Assembly (NCBI GenBank): GCA_050694015.1
Contig: JBOGWY010000271.1
Coordinates: 1-13,700 of the forward strand
Source: JBOGWY01 sp050694015
GTDB lineage: Bacteria > Actinomycetota > CADDZG01 > WHSQ01
Direction of reading: 5' to 3'
DNA length: 13,700 bases
Below, one piece after another: positions 1 through 6,652 of this stretch. A program made the translations under genes and the position numbers. The notes beneath the pieces are model-generated. The model saw only the letters and a program-made list of their open reading frames with translations, had not been told where the DNA came from and ran no database searches. Positions within the stretch are counted from its first letter, which is position 1. Each line of letters opens with the position of its first letter.

Positions 1-584
1 GGGAAGCCCCCCTCCTTGACGAGCGCGGCCATGACGTTGCCGGCGGAGGGATCCCGCTCCGACGGCTTGAGCACGAATGCGTTGCCGCATGCGAGCGCGA
101 CGGGGAACATCCACAGCGGCACCATCATCGGGAAGTTGAACGGCGTGATGCCTGCGACCACGCCGAGTGGCTGGCGCAACGAATAGGTATCGACGTCGGA
201 CGACACGTTCTCGGAATGGCCGCCCTTCAGCAACGCGGGGATCCCGCACGCGAACTCCACGATCTCGAGGCCGCGCTGGAACTCTCCCTCGGCATCGGCG
301 CGCACCTTGCCGTGCTCGCTGCACACCACATCCAACAGGGCGTCCTTGTTCGCGAGCAAGGCGGCGCGGAAGTCGAACATCAGTTGCGTGCGCAGACTGA
401 GCGGAGCGCGCCGCCACGCTTCGAACGCCGCGGTGGCGTCGGCGACCGCGCCGTCCACGGTTGCCGCGTCGGCGAACGCGACCTCGGCCGTCACCTCGCC
501 GGTGGCCGGATCGAAGACTTCGCCGGAGCGCGCGCTCGGAGATGCGTCCTCTGACCCCGCTATCCAGTGCCCTATGCGCTTCAC
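1..584 (-). CDS. mmsA: Methylmalonate-semialdehyde dehydrogenase (CoA-acylating), N-terminal part
   Basis: This is the first ~194 codons of a CoA-acylating aldehyde dehydrogenase; the rest, including the catalytic cysteine, lies beyond the window. Enzymes of this family oxidise methylmalonate or malonate semialdehyde with NAD+ and CoA, giving propionyl- or acetyl-CoA and CO2. The reading starts at GTG 584 with a good ribosome site (GAAGGAG, 7 bases upstream). Early residues GHWIAGS (5-11) match the usual family opening. Residues 148-160 (PFNFPMMVPLWMF) and 163-180 (ALACGN...KPSERDPS) are the characteristic MMSDH form of the NAD-binding region, unlike the PWNFP/GN/KPAE form of ordinary aldehyde dehydrogenases. 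The start overlaps the stop of the upstream aminotransferase as GTGA, so the two are translationally coupled. Valine degradation is an alternative context, but the aminotransferase neighbour favours beta-amino acid catabolism. Confidence 0.93.
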   Translation of the reverse strand, partial: MKRIGHWIAGSEDASPSARSGEVFDPATGEVTAEVAFADAATVDGAVADATAAFEAWRRAPLSLRTQLMFDFRAALLANKDALLDVVCSEHGKVRADAEGEFQRGLEIVEFACGIPALLKGGHSENVSSDVDTYSLRQPLGVVAGITPFNFPMMVPLWMFPVALACGNAFVLKPSERDPSAGNVMAALVKEGGF

Positions 585-1879
585 GGCGCGGCTCCTTCGG
601 CGTCGGCGGCGGCGATCGCCTTGACGAGGATCTGCGTCGCTTCCTGGATCTCGTCGTCGGTCACCGACAACGGCGGCGTAACCCGCATCGTGTTGCCGTA
701 GAGGCCGCCGCGTCCGACCAGCAGGCCTCCGGCGCGGCATTCCTCGAGCACGCGCGCGGCGGTGCCCGGAGCGGGGGAGCCGTCGGGGTCGACCAGTTCG
801 ATGCCGATCATGAGGCCCTTGCCGCGGATATCGCCGACGATCCCGTAGCTACCGGCCTCGTCGATCAGTTGTTGCTTCATCCGGGGGCCGAGGCGTGCCG
901 CGTTCGCCTGGAGGTCGTGCTTGAGGAGGTAGTCGAGGTTCGCGAGCGCGCCGGCGCACGACACCGGGTTCCCGCCGAAGGTCGAGATCGAGTTCGCGGT
1001 GACAGAGTCCATGACGTCGGGACGCGCGATCACGCCGCCCATCGTGAGCCCGTTGGCGACGCCCTTCGCGAACGTCATCAGCTGCGGGTGCGCGCCGTGG
1101 GCGTCGATCCCCCAGAAGTGCTCGCCGGTCCGGCCCCATCCCGTCTGGACCTCGTCGGAGATGAGCAGGATCCCGTACTCGTCGAGGATCTCCTGCATCG
1201 CGCCGAAGAGACCGTCGGGCGGCGTGCCGAACCCGCCGACGCCCTGGATCGGCTCGACGATCATGCAGGCGACGTCGCCGGCGGTCGCGGTGTCGATCAC
1301 GTCGCGCAGGTCGCGGCAGCACGCGTCGATGTACGCGGCGTCGTCGAGGTGCTTGTAGGGGCTGCGGTACATGTAGCCGCCGTGGACGTAGCTCACGGCG
1401 AGCGGCGTCAGCGAGCTCGCCGACCATCCCCGGTTTCCGGTGACCGCCACGGTCGCGAACGAGCGACCGTGATAGCTCGCCCGCAGCGCAAGTACCTGGT
1501 TGGACCGCCGGTAGGTCGCGGCGAGGAGTAGAGCGGTCTCGTTGGCCTCGGAGCCCGATGCGGTGAAGAACACCTTCGCGTCCGGGATGGGGGAGAGCTC
1601 GGCGATCTTCTCTGCGAGTTCGACCTGCGTGCGGATCAGATAGACGGTCGAGGTGTGCAGCAGCTTGCCGACCTGTTCCTGGATCGCGTCGACGATCTCG
1701 GAGACGTTGTGGCCCGAGATCGTGGTGAGGATGCCTCCGAAGAAATCGAGGTAGCGGTTGCCCTCCGCGTCCCACACGTGACGCCCTTCGCCGCGGACGA
1801 GCTCGATCGGACGTTCGTAATACAGAGCGAGCCAGTTCGGGAGCCGCGCCCGGTGGCGCGCCGCGAGGTCGTCGGTCAC
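581..1879 (-). CDS. Class III PLP-dependent aminotransferase (beta-amino acid or alanine-glyoxylate type)
   Basis: A complete fold-type I class III aminotransferase of 432 residues, normal length for the family. Motifs from the chosen start: SGSEANE (108-114), YHG (136-138, cofactor ring stacking), SDEVQTGWGRTG with cofactor-contacting Asp242, and FAKG with Lys272, the expected Schiff-base lysine. The DFFGG and TISGHN segments near residues 45-57 resemble AGXT2-like and (R)-3-amino-2-methylpropionate:pyruvate transaminases. Coupling to mmsA suggests it makes malonate or methylmalonate semialdehyde from beta-alanine or beta-aminoisobutyrate. GABA or ornithine transaminase cannot be excluded. 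An upstream in-frame GTG at 1888 would add three residues. I prefer GTG 1879 because a TAGAGT -10 box (1887-1892) overlaps the earlier codon and lies 7 bases before 1879, so the message is probably leaderless. Confidence 0.9.
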   Translation of the reverse strand: MTDDLAARHRARLPNWLALYYERPIELVRGEGRHVWDAEGNRYLDFFGGILTTISGHNVSEIVDAIQEQVGKLLHTSTVYLIRTQVELAEKIAELSPIPDAKVFFTASGSEANETALLLAATYRRSNQVLALRASYHGRSFATVAVTGNRGWSASSLTPLAVSYVHGGYMYRSPYKHLDDAAYIDACCRDLRDVIDTATAGDVACMIVEPIQGVGGFGTPPDGLFGAMQEILDEYGILLISDEVQTGWGRTGEHFWGIDAHGAHPQLMTFAKGVANGLTMGGVIARPDVMDSVTANSISTFGGNPVSCAGALANLDYLLKHDLQANAARLGPRMKQQLIDEAGSYGIVGDIRGKGLMIGIELVDPDGSPAPGTAARVLEECRAGGLLVGRGGLYGNTMRVTPPLSVTDDEIQEATQILVKAIAAADAEGAAP

Positions 1880-1886
1880 GGCACCC

Positions 1887-1892
1887 ACTCTA
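1887..1892 (-). promoter_or_regulatory. -10 box of a probable leaderless promoter for the aminotransferase-mmsA operon
   Basis: On the minus strand TAGAGT lies 7 bases before GTG 1879. A possible -35, TTGCGC (1911-1916), is 18 bases upstream. No Shine-Dalgarno sequence is present. The spacing puts transcription start at or next to the start codon. Confidence 0.5.
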
Positions 1893-1954
1893 GGGAGCCT
1901 CGGTAACTAGGCGCAACGCGGGTCCGGCTTCCCGGCCGCTCGCCCGGGCTGAAC

Positions 1955-1960
1955 TACCAT
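1955..1960 (+). promoter_or_regulatory. -10 box upstream of the ferredoxin-NADP reductase gene
   Basis: TACCAT fits TANNNT and ends 9 bases before ATG 1970, leaving at most a few bases of leader. There is no Shine-Dalgarno sequence and no clear -35. The 1880-1969 gap therefore carries two back-to-back promoters; beyond them I see only a GCCCGGGC palindrome (1942-1949). Confidence 0.45.
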
Positions 1961-1969
1961 GCAGCCCCT

Positions 1970-2965
1970 ATGGAGACGACTTCCGGCGGTGACGTCAAAG
2001 ACTTCGACCTCGTGATCGTCGGCGCGGGGCCCGCCGGGCTCTACGCCGCCTATTACGCCGGGTTCCGGGGTCTGAACGTGGGCCTCATCGACTCGCTCGA
2101 GGAGCCCGGGGGCCAGGTCTCGGCGATGTATCCCACGAAGCTGATCTACGACGTGGCCGGGTTCCCGGCGATCCGGGGCCAGGAGCTGGTCGACAACCTG
2201 GTCGAGCAGGCGGCTCCGTTCGACCCCACCTACCTTTTGAGCCAGCGCGCCGAGAAGCTCACGCCGACCGACGCCCACGTCGGTATCACCACGCATACGG
2301 GCACGGTCGTGCAGGCGAAGGCGATGATCATCACGGGCGGCATCGGCACCTTCAAGCCGCGGCCGTTGCCGCAGGCCGACGGCTTCACCGGCACCGGCAT
2401 CCTCCATTTCGTGCGCGAGCTCGATCTGCTCGCCGACCTCGACATCGTCATCGTCGGGGGCGGCGACTCCGCGTTCGACTGGGCGCTCAACCTCGAGCCG
2501 ATCGCCAAGTCGGTACACCTGGTGCACCGGCGCGACCGGTTCCGCGCCCACGAACACACGGTCGCGCAGGTCCAGGATTCGACGGCGACGATCCACACGC
2601 CGGCCGAGGTGAGCGCGATCCACGGCGACGGAAAGGTCGAGGCGGTCGAGATCATCACCAAGACAACAAAAGAGACGACAAGACTCGACGCGCAGTGCCT
2701 GATCGCGGCGCTCGGCTTCACCGCCGACCTCGGGCCGCTCAAAGAGTGGGGGCTGGAGCTCAGCAACCGGATGATCCTCGTCGATACGAAGATGGCTACG
2801 AACGTGCCGCGTATCTTCGCCGCGGGCGACATCGCCGAGTACCCCGGCAAGGTCAAGCTGATCTCGGTCGGCTTCGGTGAGGCCGCGATCGCGGTCAACA
2901 ACTCGGCGGTCGTGATCGACCCCGACGCGCGTCTGTTCCCCGGCCACTCCTCGGAGACCGGCTAG
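1970..2965 (+). CDS. Ferredoxin-NADP(+) reductase, type 2 (thioredoxin-reductase-like)
   Basis: A 331-residue flavoprotein that moves electrons between NADP(H) and ferredoxin or flavodoxin in the cytoplasm. It has the two-dinucleotide-domain plan of thioredoxin reductase: FAD motif GAGPAG (18-23), EEPGGQVSAMYP (44-55), NADP-binding GGGDSA (163-168) followed by HRRDRFRAH (186-194), and a C-terminal FAD motif AAGD (284-287). The redox CxxC that true thioredoxin reductases carry ahead of the NADPH domain is absent, and the only cysteine is Cys243, which points to FNR2 (YumC-like). The length is usual. Its stop codon abuts the ATG of fgd with no gap, so it heads a plus-strand operon. No ferredoxin gene of the classical kind is in the window. 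Its physiological partner is unknown. Confidence 0.92.
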   Translation: METTSGGDVKDFDLVIVGAGPAGLYAAYYAGFRGLNVGLIDSLEEPGGQVSAMYPTKLIYDVAGFPAIRGQELVDNLVEQAAPFDPTYLLSQRAEKLTPTDAHVGITTHTGTVVQAKAMIITGGIGTFKPRPLPQADGFTGTGILHFVRELDLLADLDIVIVGGGDSAFDWALNLEPIAKSVHLVHRRDRFRAHEHTVAQVQDSTATIHTPAEVSAIHGDGKVEAVEIITKTTKETTRLDAQCLIAALGFTADLGPLKEWGLELSNRMILVDTKMATNVPRIFAAGDIAEYPGKVKLISVGFGEAAIAVNNSAVVIDPDARLFPGHSSETG

Positions 2966-3964
2966 ATGGTGCGGCTGGGCTACAAGGCGTCGGCCGAGCA
3001 GTTCGCGCCGCGCGAGTTGCTCGAGTTCTCGGTCAAGGCGGAGGAGATCGGTCTCGACGTCGTCGCGATCTCGGATCACTTCCAGCCGTGGCGGCACCAC
3101 GGGGGCCATGGCCCGTTCTCGCTCGCGTGGTTGGGCGCGCTGGGGGAGCGGACCCAACGGGTAACGCTCGCAACCAGCGTACTTACCCCGACGTTCCGTT
3201 ATCACCCGACGGTTGTCGCTCATGCGTTCGCGACGCTCGCGTGCCTGAACCCGGGCCGCGTCGTGCTCGGCATCGGCGCGGGCGAGGCGATGAACGAGCG
3301 CCCCGCGATCGGGATCGAGTGGCCGAAGTACAAGGAGCGCGTCGCGCGTCTGCGCGAGTCGGTCGAGCTGATGCGCAAGCTATGGACCGGGGATCGCGTC
3401 ACCTTCGAGGGCGACTACTACGAGACGATCCTCGCAACGGTCTACGACAAACCCGACGAGCCGATCCCGATCTACATCGCGGCGGGGGGTCCGAAGTCCG
3501 CGACGATGGTCGGCGAGCTCGGCGACGGTTTCATCTGCACGAGCGGCAAGGGGGCCGAGCTTTACGAGTCGCTGCTCGCGGCGCTCGGCGACGGCGCGTC
3601 GGGGGCCGGCCGCGACGTCGATGGGATCGACAAGATGATCGAGATAAAGGTCTCCTACGACCGCGATGTGGATCGGGCGAAGCGCAACTGCGAGTGGTGG
3701 GCCGCGCTGGCGCTATCGGGCGACCAGAAGTCCGGCATCGAGGACCCGATCGAGATGGAGCGTCTCGCCGAGGAGAACAAGGAACGCGCCCACACCCGCT
3801 TCATCGTGTCGAACGACCCCGACGAGGTGGTCGACAAGGTCGACACCTACGTGCAACTCGGATTCACGAACCTCGTCTTCCACCACCCCGGCAACGACCA
3901 GAACACCGCCCTCGATCTGTTCGCCGAGGACGTCCTGCCGTTGATGCGGAAGCGCTGGGGATGA
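2966..3964 (+). CDS. fgd: F420-dependent glucose-6-phosphate dehydrogenase
   Basis: A 332-residue luciferase-fold enzyme that oxidises glucose 6-phosphate to 6-phosphogluconolactone while reducing coenzyme F420. Similarity to the mycobacterial enzyme is visible along the whole length: LGYKASAEQFAPREL (4-18), SDHFQPWRH (36-44), TSVLTPTFRY (70-79), FICTSGKG (189-196), VDGIDKMIEIK (218-228). Residues corresponding to the known active site are kept: Asp37, His38, Trp42 and Glu107 (catalytic and F420 side), and Lys195, Lys255 and Arg278 (phosphate binding). It follows the FNR stop directly, with GGAGA 8 bases upstream of ATG, and a 4-base gap separates it from the SDR gene. The host must make F420. 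The LLM enzyme in this window is a possible consumer of the reduced cofactor. Confidence 0.96.
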   Translation: MVRLGYKASAEQFAPRELLEFSVKAEEIGLDVVAISDHFQPWRHHGGHGPFSLAWLGALGERTQRVTLATSVLTPTFRYHPTVVAHAFATLACLNPGRVVLGIGAGEAMNERPAIGIEWPKYKERVARLRESVELMRKLWTGDRVTFEGDYYETILATVYDKPDEPIPIYIAAGGPKSATMVGELGDGFICTSGKGAELYESLLAALGDGASGAGRDVDGIDKMIEIKVSYDRDVDRAKRNCEWWAALALSGDQKSGIEDPIEMERLAEENKERAHTRFIVSNDPDEVVDKVDTYVQLGFTNLVFHHPGNDQNTALDLFAEDVLPLMRKRWG

Positions 3965-3968
3965 ACCT

Positions 3969-4780
3969 GTGCGGGTCCTCGTAACGGGAGGCACCGGAAA
4001 GCTCGGGGGCCCGCTGCTACCGAAACTCGTCGACGCCGGTCACGATGTCGTCGCGCTCACCAGGCAAGAGGCATCCATCGATGTACCTGTGCGTCAGGTG
4101 CGTGGGGATCTGGCTACCGGGCACGGGATCGACGAAGCCGTGCGTGGCGCTGACACCGTTTGCACGCGGCAACGGACGGGTTCGGCGATCGCTACAGCCT
4201 TCGGTGGGCGGTCCTCCACCGCTCCGATGTCGACGTCGCCGGAACCACACGACTCCTCGATGCCGCCGGACGGGCCGGCGCGCGTCACTTCATCTTCACC
4301 TCGATCGTCGGAGTCGACCGCGTGCCCGGTTTTCCGACGATCTACCGATACTTCAAGCACAAGATCGAGGCCGAGCGACTCGTACGCGAGTCATCGCTCG
4401 GGTGGACCATCGTGCGCTTCACTCAGTTCCATCCGCTCCTCGATGAGGTCCTGGAGTGGCAATTCGGGCGACCAGGACCGGTCATGACGCTCGAAACGCT
4501 TGGTCAACCGATCGATCCGTCCGATGCTGCCGATGCGCTGGTCGCTCAACTGTCTCAGGCACCCAGCCGTGATGTCGTGGAGATAGGGGGCCCCGAGATC
4601 CTCGAGGCGCGCGAGATCACCGACGCATGGAAGTCACACCGCGGCACGGACAGGAAGGTGCGCTTCCTTACGCCACCCGGAAAGATGGGACGCGCTTTGA
4701 GCGGGGGAGCCCTAACTACACCGGACAACATGGCCGGACGTGTCACGTGGACGGAGTGGCTCGCGCGCACGTACTCCTAA
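3969..4780 (+). pseudogene. NmrA-like atypical SDR (NAD(P)-binding), split by one frameshift
   Basis: Two overlapping frames make one protein. Frame one starts at GTG 3969 and carries the Rossmann motif TGGTGKLG (residues 6-13), then LTRQ and the VRGDLATG..DEAVRGADTV segment that normally ends beta-strand 4. From about 4160 the homology continues one frame back: HAATDGFG, DVDVAGTTRLLDAA, FTSIVGVDR, RFTQFHPLLDE, ending at TAA 4780. Adding one base near 4158-4160 restores DTVVHAAT and a 270-residue SDR. There is no slippery heptamer (the codons are ACC GTT TGC), so this is a one-base loss in the genome or the read, not programmed shifting. Members of this family bind NAD(P)H as oxidoreductases, epimerases or redox sensors; the substrate is unknown. 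It sits 4 bases after fgd. Confidence 0.85.
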
Positions 4781-4804
4781 GACGCCGTTGGTGAAGTCTT
4801 GCGG

Positions 4805-5794
4805 CTACTTCCCAGATCCGTCCAGGACGACGACGAGCTTGCCCTTCGCGCGGCGCTCGGCTATCGCCGTGATCGCTTCGTGCGCGCGTTCGAGTGGGAA
4901 GGTCTCGGAGACGTGGGGTCGCACCTTGCCGTCGCGCAGCCACTCGAGCAGCTCGCCGACGAGCTTGCGGTGGAGGTCCGGTTGCCGGCGCATGAAGTCG
5001 CCCCAGAAGACGCCGACGATCTCGCAGCCCTTGAGGAGCGTGAGGTTGAGCGGGATCTTCGGCACCTCGCCGCCGGCGAAACCGACCACGAGGTAGCGGC
5101 CTTCCCAGCCGATGCCGCGCAGAGCCGGCTCCGCGTACTTGTCGCCGACGGGGTCGTAGATCACATCGGCGCCGTTGCCCCCGGTGAGCGCCTTGATGCG
5201 TTCCTTCAGGTCTTCGTCGGTGTAGTTGATCGTTTCGGACGCGCCGTGTTCGCGACAGAGGGTGAGCTTCTCGTCGGTCGAAGCCGCGGCGATCACGCGC
5301 GCGCCGAGCAGCGCTCCGATCTCCACGGCGGCCAGCCCGACGCCGCCTGCGGCGCCGAGCACGACGAGGTTTTGGCCTGCCTGCAACTTGCCGCGCTCGA
5401 CCAACGCGTACTGCGATGTCCCGTACGCGAACATGAATGCCGCGGCGGCGTCGAAAGGCACGCCGTCGGGGATCGGGACGACGACTTCGGCGGCGGCTGC
5501 GACCTGCTCCGCGAAACCGCCGAAGCCGGGTGTGGCGAGGACGCGGTCACCGGGCTTCACGTGGTCGACGTTCTTACCGACGGCCTTCACGATGCCCGAT
5601 AACTCACAGCCGGGCGAGAACGGGAACGGGGGCCGGAACTGGTACTTGCCCTGGATCATGAGCGCGTCGGGGAAGTTCACGCTCGACGCCTTCACGTCGA
5701 TCACGACCATGCCCGGCGTGGCCTCGGGCGGATCGATCTCCTCGATCGTGAGGCTCTCGGGCGGGCCGAACTCCTTGCAGAGAAGCGCCTTCAT
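4805..5794 (-). CDS. Zinc-independent MDR oxidoreductase, NADPH:quinone oxidoreductase-like
   Basis: A 329-residue medium-chain dehydrogenase/reductase of the QOR (COG0604) group, which uses NADPH to reduce quinones or activated alkenes. The N-terminal GroES-like domain shows SSVNFPDALMIQGKYQ (37-52) and FSPGCELSGIVKAVG (59-73). The Rossmann domain shows GAAGGVG (147-153) followed by AAVEIGALLGARVIAA. None of the four-cysteine structural zinc motif of alcohol dehydrogenases is seen. It ends 24 bases from the SDR gene on the other strand, with no visible terminator between them. A TATAAA box 6 bases before the ATG suggests its own leaderless message, although the PKD-like gene lies just upstream on the same strand. 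Some relatives act on acyl-CoA or enoyl substrates, so the true substrate is open. Confidence 0.9.
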   Translation of the reverse strand: MKALLCKEFGPPESLTIEEIDPPEATPGMVVIDVKASSVNFPDALMIQGKYQFRPPFPFSPGCELSGIVKAVGKNVDHVKPGDRVLATPGFGGFAEQVAAAAEVVVPIPDGVPFDAAAAFMFAYGTSQYALVERGKLQAGQNLVVLGAAGGVGLAAVEIGALLGARVIAAASTDEKLTLCREHGASETINYTDEDLKERIKALTGGNGADVIYDPVGDKYAEPALRGIGWEGRYLVVGFAGGEVPKIPLNLTLLKGCEIVGVFWGDFMRRQPDLHRKLVGELLEWLRDGKVRPHVSETFPLERAHEAITAIAERRAKGKLVVVLDGSGK

Positions 5795-5800
5795 GCCGCC

Positions 5801-5806
5801 TTTATA
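5801..5806 (-). promoter_or_regulatory. -10 box of a probable leaderless promoter for the quinone-oxidoreductase-like gene
   Basis: TATAAA on the minus strand is followed by six bases and ATG 5794. It is AT-rich in a very GC-rich setting and no ribosome site fits. It lies just after the stop of the preceding gene (5816-5818). No good -35 was found. Confidence 0.5.
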
Positions 5807-5815
5807 TCGGAGTCA

Positions 5816-6294
5816 TCACCTCGGGGCGGCCGGGTCTTTGACCGTGACGCGGACCAGGTCCGGTTCGCTCTCGTTCCCGGCGTCGTCGACCACCACGAGC
5901 GAGAAGACGTGCTCACCGGGTTCCAGTTTTTCGACGGTGACCACCGGCTTGTCCGTCACGATCGCGACGCCGGGGACGAAACGAGCCACCGCTAGCTCAG
6001 GCGGGTCCAGATGTATCGGACGATGCGGCCGCCAACGTCGGCGCTGCGCGCCGCGCTCAGCTCGAACGACTGCCCGAACGGCACGGTGCGGGGGGCATCG
6101 AGGATCGCCGTCGGAGCTTCTTGGTCCAGCACGATGACCTCGACGAGGTCGGGCTGGCTCTGGTTCCCGGAGTCATCCCCGACAACCAGTTGGAACTGAT
6201 GGCGACCGGTCGGCAGCGCTGCGCCGGGGGCAACGTCGACAGTGATCTGCGGTGTATCGGTCTCGATGGGTGCTCCCGTAACGAACTGGGCCAT
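5816..6294 (-). pseudogene. Small PKD/Ig-like tandem-repeat protein, interrupted by one frameshift
   Basis: Frame one begins at ATG 6294 behind GGAGG (5 bases upstream) and runs to TAG 5992. It encodes a beta-rich module AQFVTGAPIETDTPQITV ... GRHQFQLVVGDDSGNQSQPDLVEVIVLD, then a PKD-like stretch ending ADVGGRIVRYIWTRL. In the neighbouring frame, just before that stop, the module recurs: VARFVPGVAIVTDKPVVTV ... GEHVFSLVVVDDAGNESEPDLVRVTVKD, ending at TGA 5816. Restoring one base near 5998-6005 gives a single protein of about 159 residues: module, PKD-like linker, module. No signal peptide or membrane segment is seen, so secretion by the usual route is not supported. I do not recognise its function. 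Protein or sugar binding is possible for such folds. Confidence 0.65.
5837..6291. repeat. Diverged direct repeat inside the PKD-like gene
   Basis: Two copies of a ~50-codon unit, about 5837-5985 and 6121-6291, share the coding pattern FV.G..I.TD.P..TV, then G.H.F.LVV.DD.GN.S.PDLV.V.V.D. The match is recognisable at DNA level, for example ttcccgg at 5875-5881 and 6165-6171. This is an old protein-level duplication, not a mobile repeat. Confidence 0.6.
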
Positions 6295-6333
6295 GCCGTC
6301 CTCCCTCGGTCTTCATCCGGACGCCGCGAGAAC

Positions 6334-6362
6334 ATTGTGGTGACAACCAGCGACCGCAACAA
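6334..6362 (-). promoter_or_regulatory. Candidate promoter for the PKD-like gene
   Basis: On the minus strand TTGTTG (6357-6362) and CACAAT (6334-6339) are separated by 17 bases. The leader to ATG 6294 would be about 33 bases and contains the GGAGG ribosome site. The match is moderate and unsupported by other data. Confidence 0.35.
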
Positions 6363-6402
6363 GGTCCTTTAGAGACGTCATCGAGGCGAGGGCCGACGGG
6401 GG

Positions 6403-6408
6403 TAGGTT
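6403..6408 (+). promoter_or_regulatory. -10 box for the peptide-JmjC-Suc_Fer operon
   Basis: TAGGTT fits TANNNT and lies 34 bases before ATG 6443, giving a leader of roughly 28 bases. Unlike the leaderless genes nearby, this one carries a strong ribosome site. No clear -35 was found. Confidence 0.4.
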
Positions 6409-6430
6409 GGCCCCGACGGTCCGAACGAGA

Positions 6431-6436
6431 GGGAGG
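6431..6436 (+). promoter_or_regulatory. Ribosome binding site that fixes the small peptide start
   Basis: GGGAGG with a 6-base spacer to ATG 6443. This supports the short 62-codon reading over an upstream in-frame start at 6407. Confidence 0.7.
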
Positions 6437-6442
6437 TTCGTG

Positions 6443-6631
6443 ATGGCAGACGAGACTCGTCCGCTAGACGACGAGATCAAGCGGACGTGGCGTACCGGTG
6501 GTTCGGCGGAGACGACCTCGGTAGCGCTCGCAGACCCGGATAGTGCCGACCCGGATTCGACCGACACGGCCGACGGTACCGACGGCACCGACACGAGCGA
6601 CTCGAGCGACGCCGACAACACCGACAGCTAG
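6443..6631 (+). CDS. 62-residue Asp-rich small protein, candidate precursor peptide
   Basis: A small protein with two contrasting halves. Residues 1-20 (MADETRPLDDEIKRTWRTGG) are charged, with Leu8, Ile12 and Trp16 four apart as on one face of a helix, and end in Gly-Gly. Residues 31-62 are low complexity with only Asp, Ser, Thr, Gly, Ala, Pro and Asn: 12 of 32 are Asp, starting with DPDSA/DPDST and then Asp at 38, 41, 44, 47, 50, 53 and 56, exactly every third residue. There is no basic or bulky residue in the tail. It heads an operon with a JmjC hydroxylase 21 bases downstream and a Suc_Fer ferredoxin after that. Leader-plus-repetitive-core layout beside a modifying enzyme suggests a ribosomally made, post-translationally modified peptide or a dedicated hydroxylation substrate. 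No known precursor family is recognised. A plain disordered acidic protein is the alternative. Confidence 0.75.
   Translation: MADETRPLDDEIKRTWRTGGSAETTSVALADPDSADPDSTDTADGTDGTDTSDSSDADNTDS
6533..6628 (+). repeat. Asp-X-X triplet repeat tract in the small peptide
   Basis: These codons cover residues 31-62. In 6554-6610 a GAC or GAT codon recurs every 9 bases, seven times in a row, separated by pairs of Ser, Thr, Gly or Ala codons. Intervening codons vary (acg gcc, ggt acc, ggc acc, acg agc, tcg agc), so the pattern seems kept at protein level and is not a fresh DNA-slippage array. Confidence 0.8.
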
Positions 6632-6652
6632 AGCCACGACCCGGCGATCTCC

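Noticed and set aside
461..1531. Long open frame on the plus strand (356 codons)
   Set aside because: Antisense to mmsA and the aminotransferase, with no recognisable domain.
1907..3223. Long open frame on the minus strand (438 codons)
   Set aside because: It lies opposite the ferredoxin-NADP reductase and the start of fgd, whose motifs are unmistakable. Its translation is Arg/Asp/Val-rich low-grade sequence typical of the antisense frame in GC-rich coding DNA.
4155..4165. Programmed -1 frameshift in the SDR gene
   Set aside because: No X XXY YYZ slippery heptamer is present (codons ACC GTT TGC) and no downstream hairpin is evident; indel or error is simpler.
5837..6291. Repeat as a mobile element or CRISPR-like array
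   Set aside because: Only two strongly diverged copies, both in coding sequence with a preserved protein pattern.
6407..6442. Longer start for the small Asp-rich peptide
   Set aside because: It would begin within or just after the -10 box and lacks a ribosome site, whereas ATG 6443 has GGGAGG at ideal spacing.
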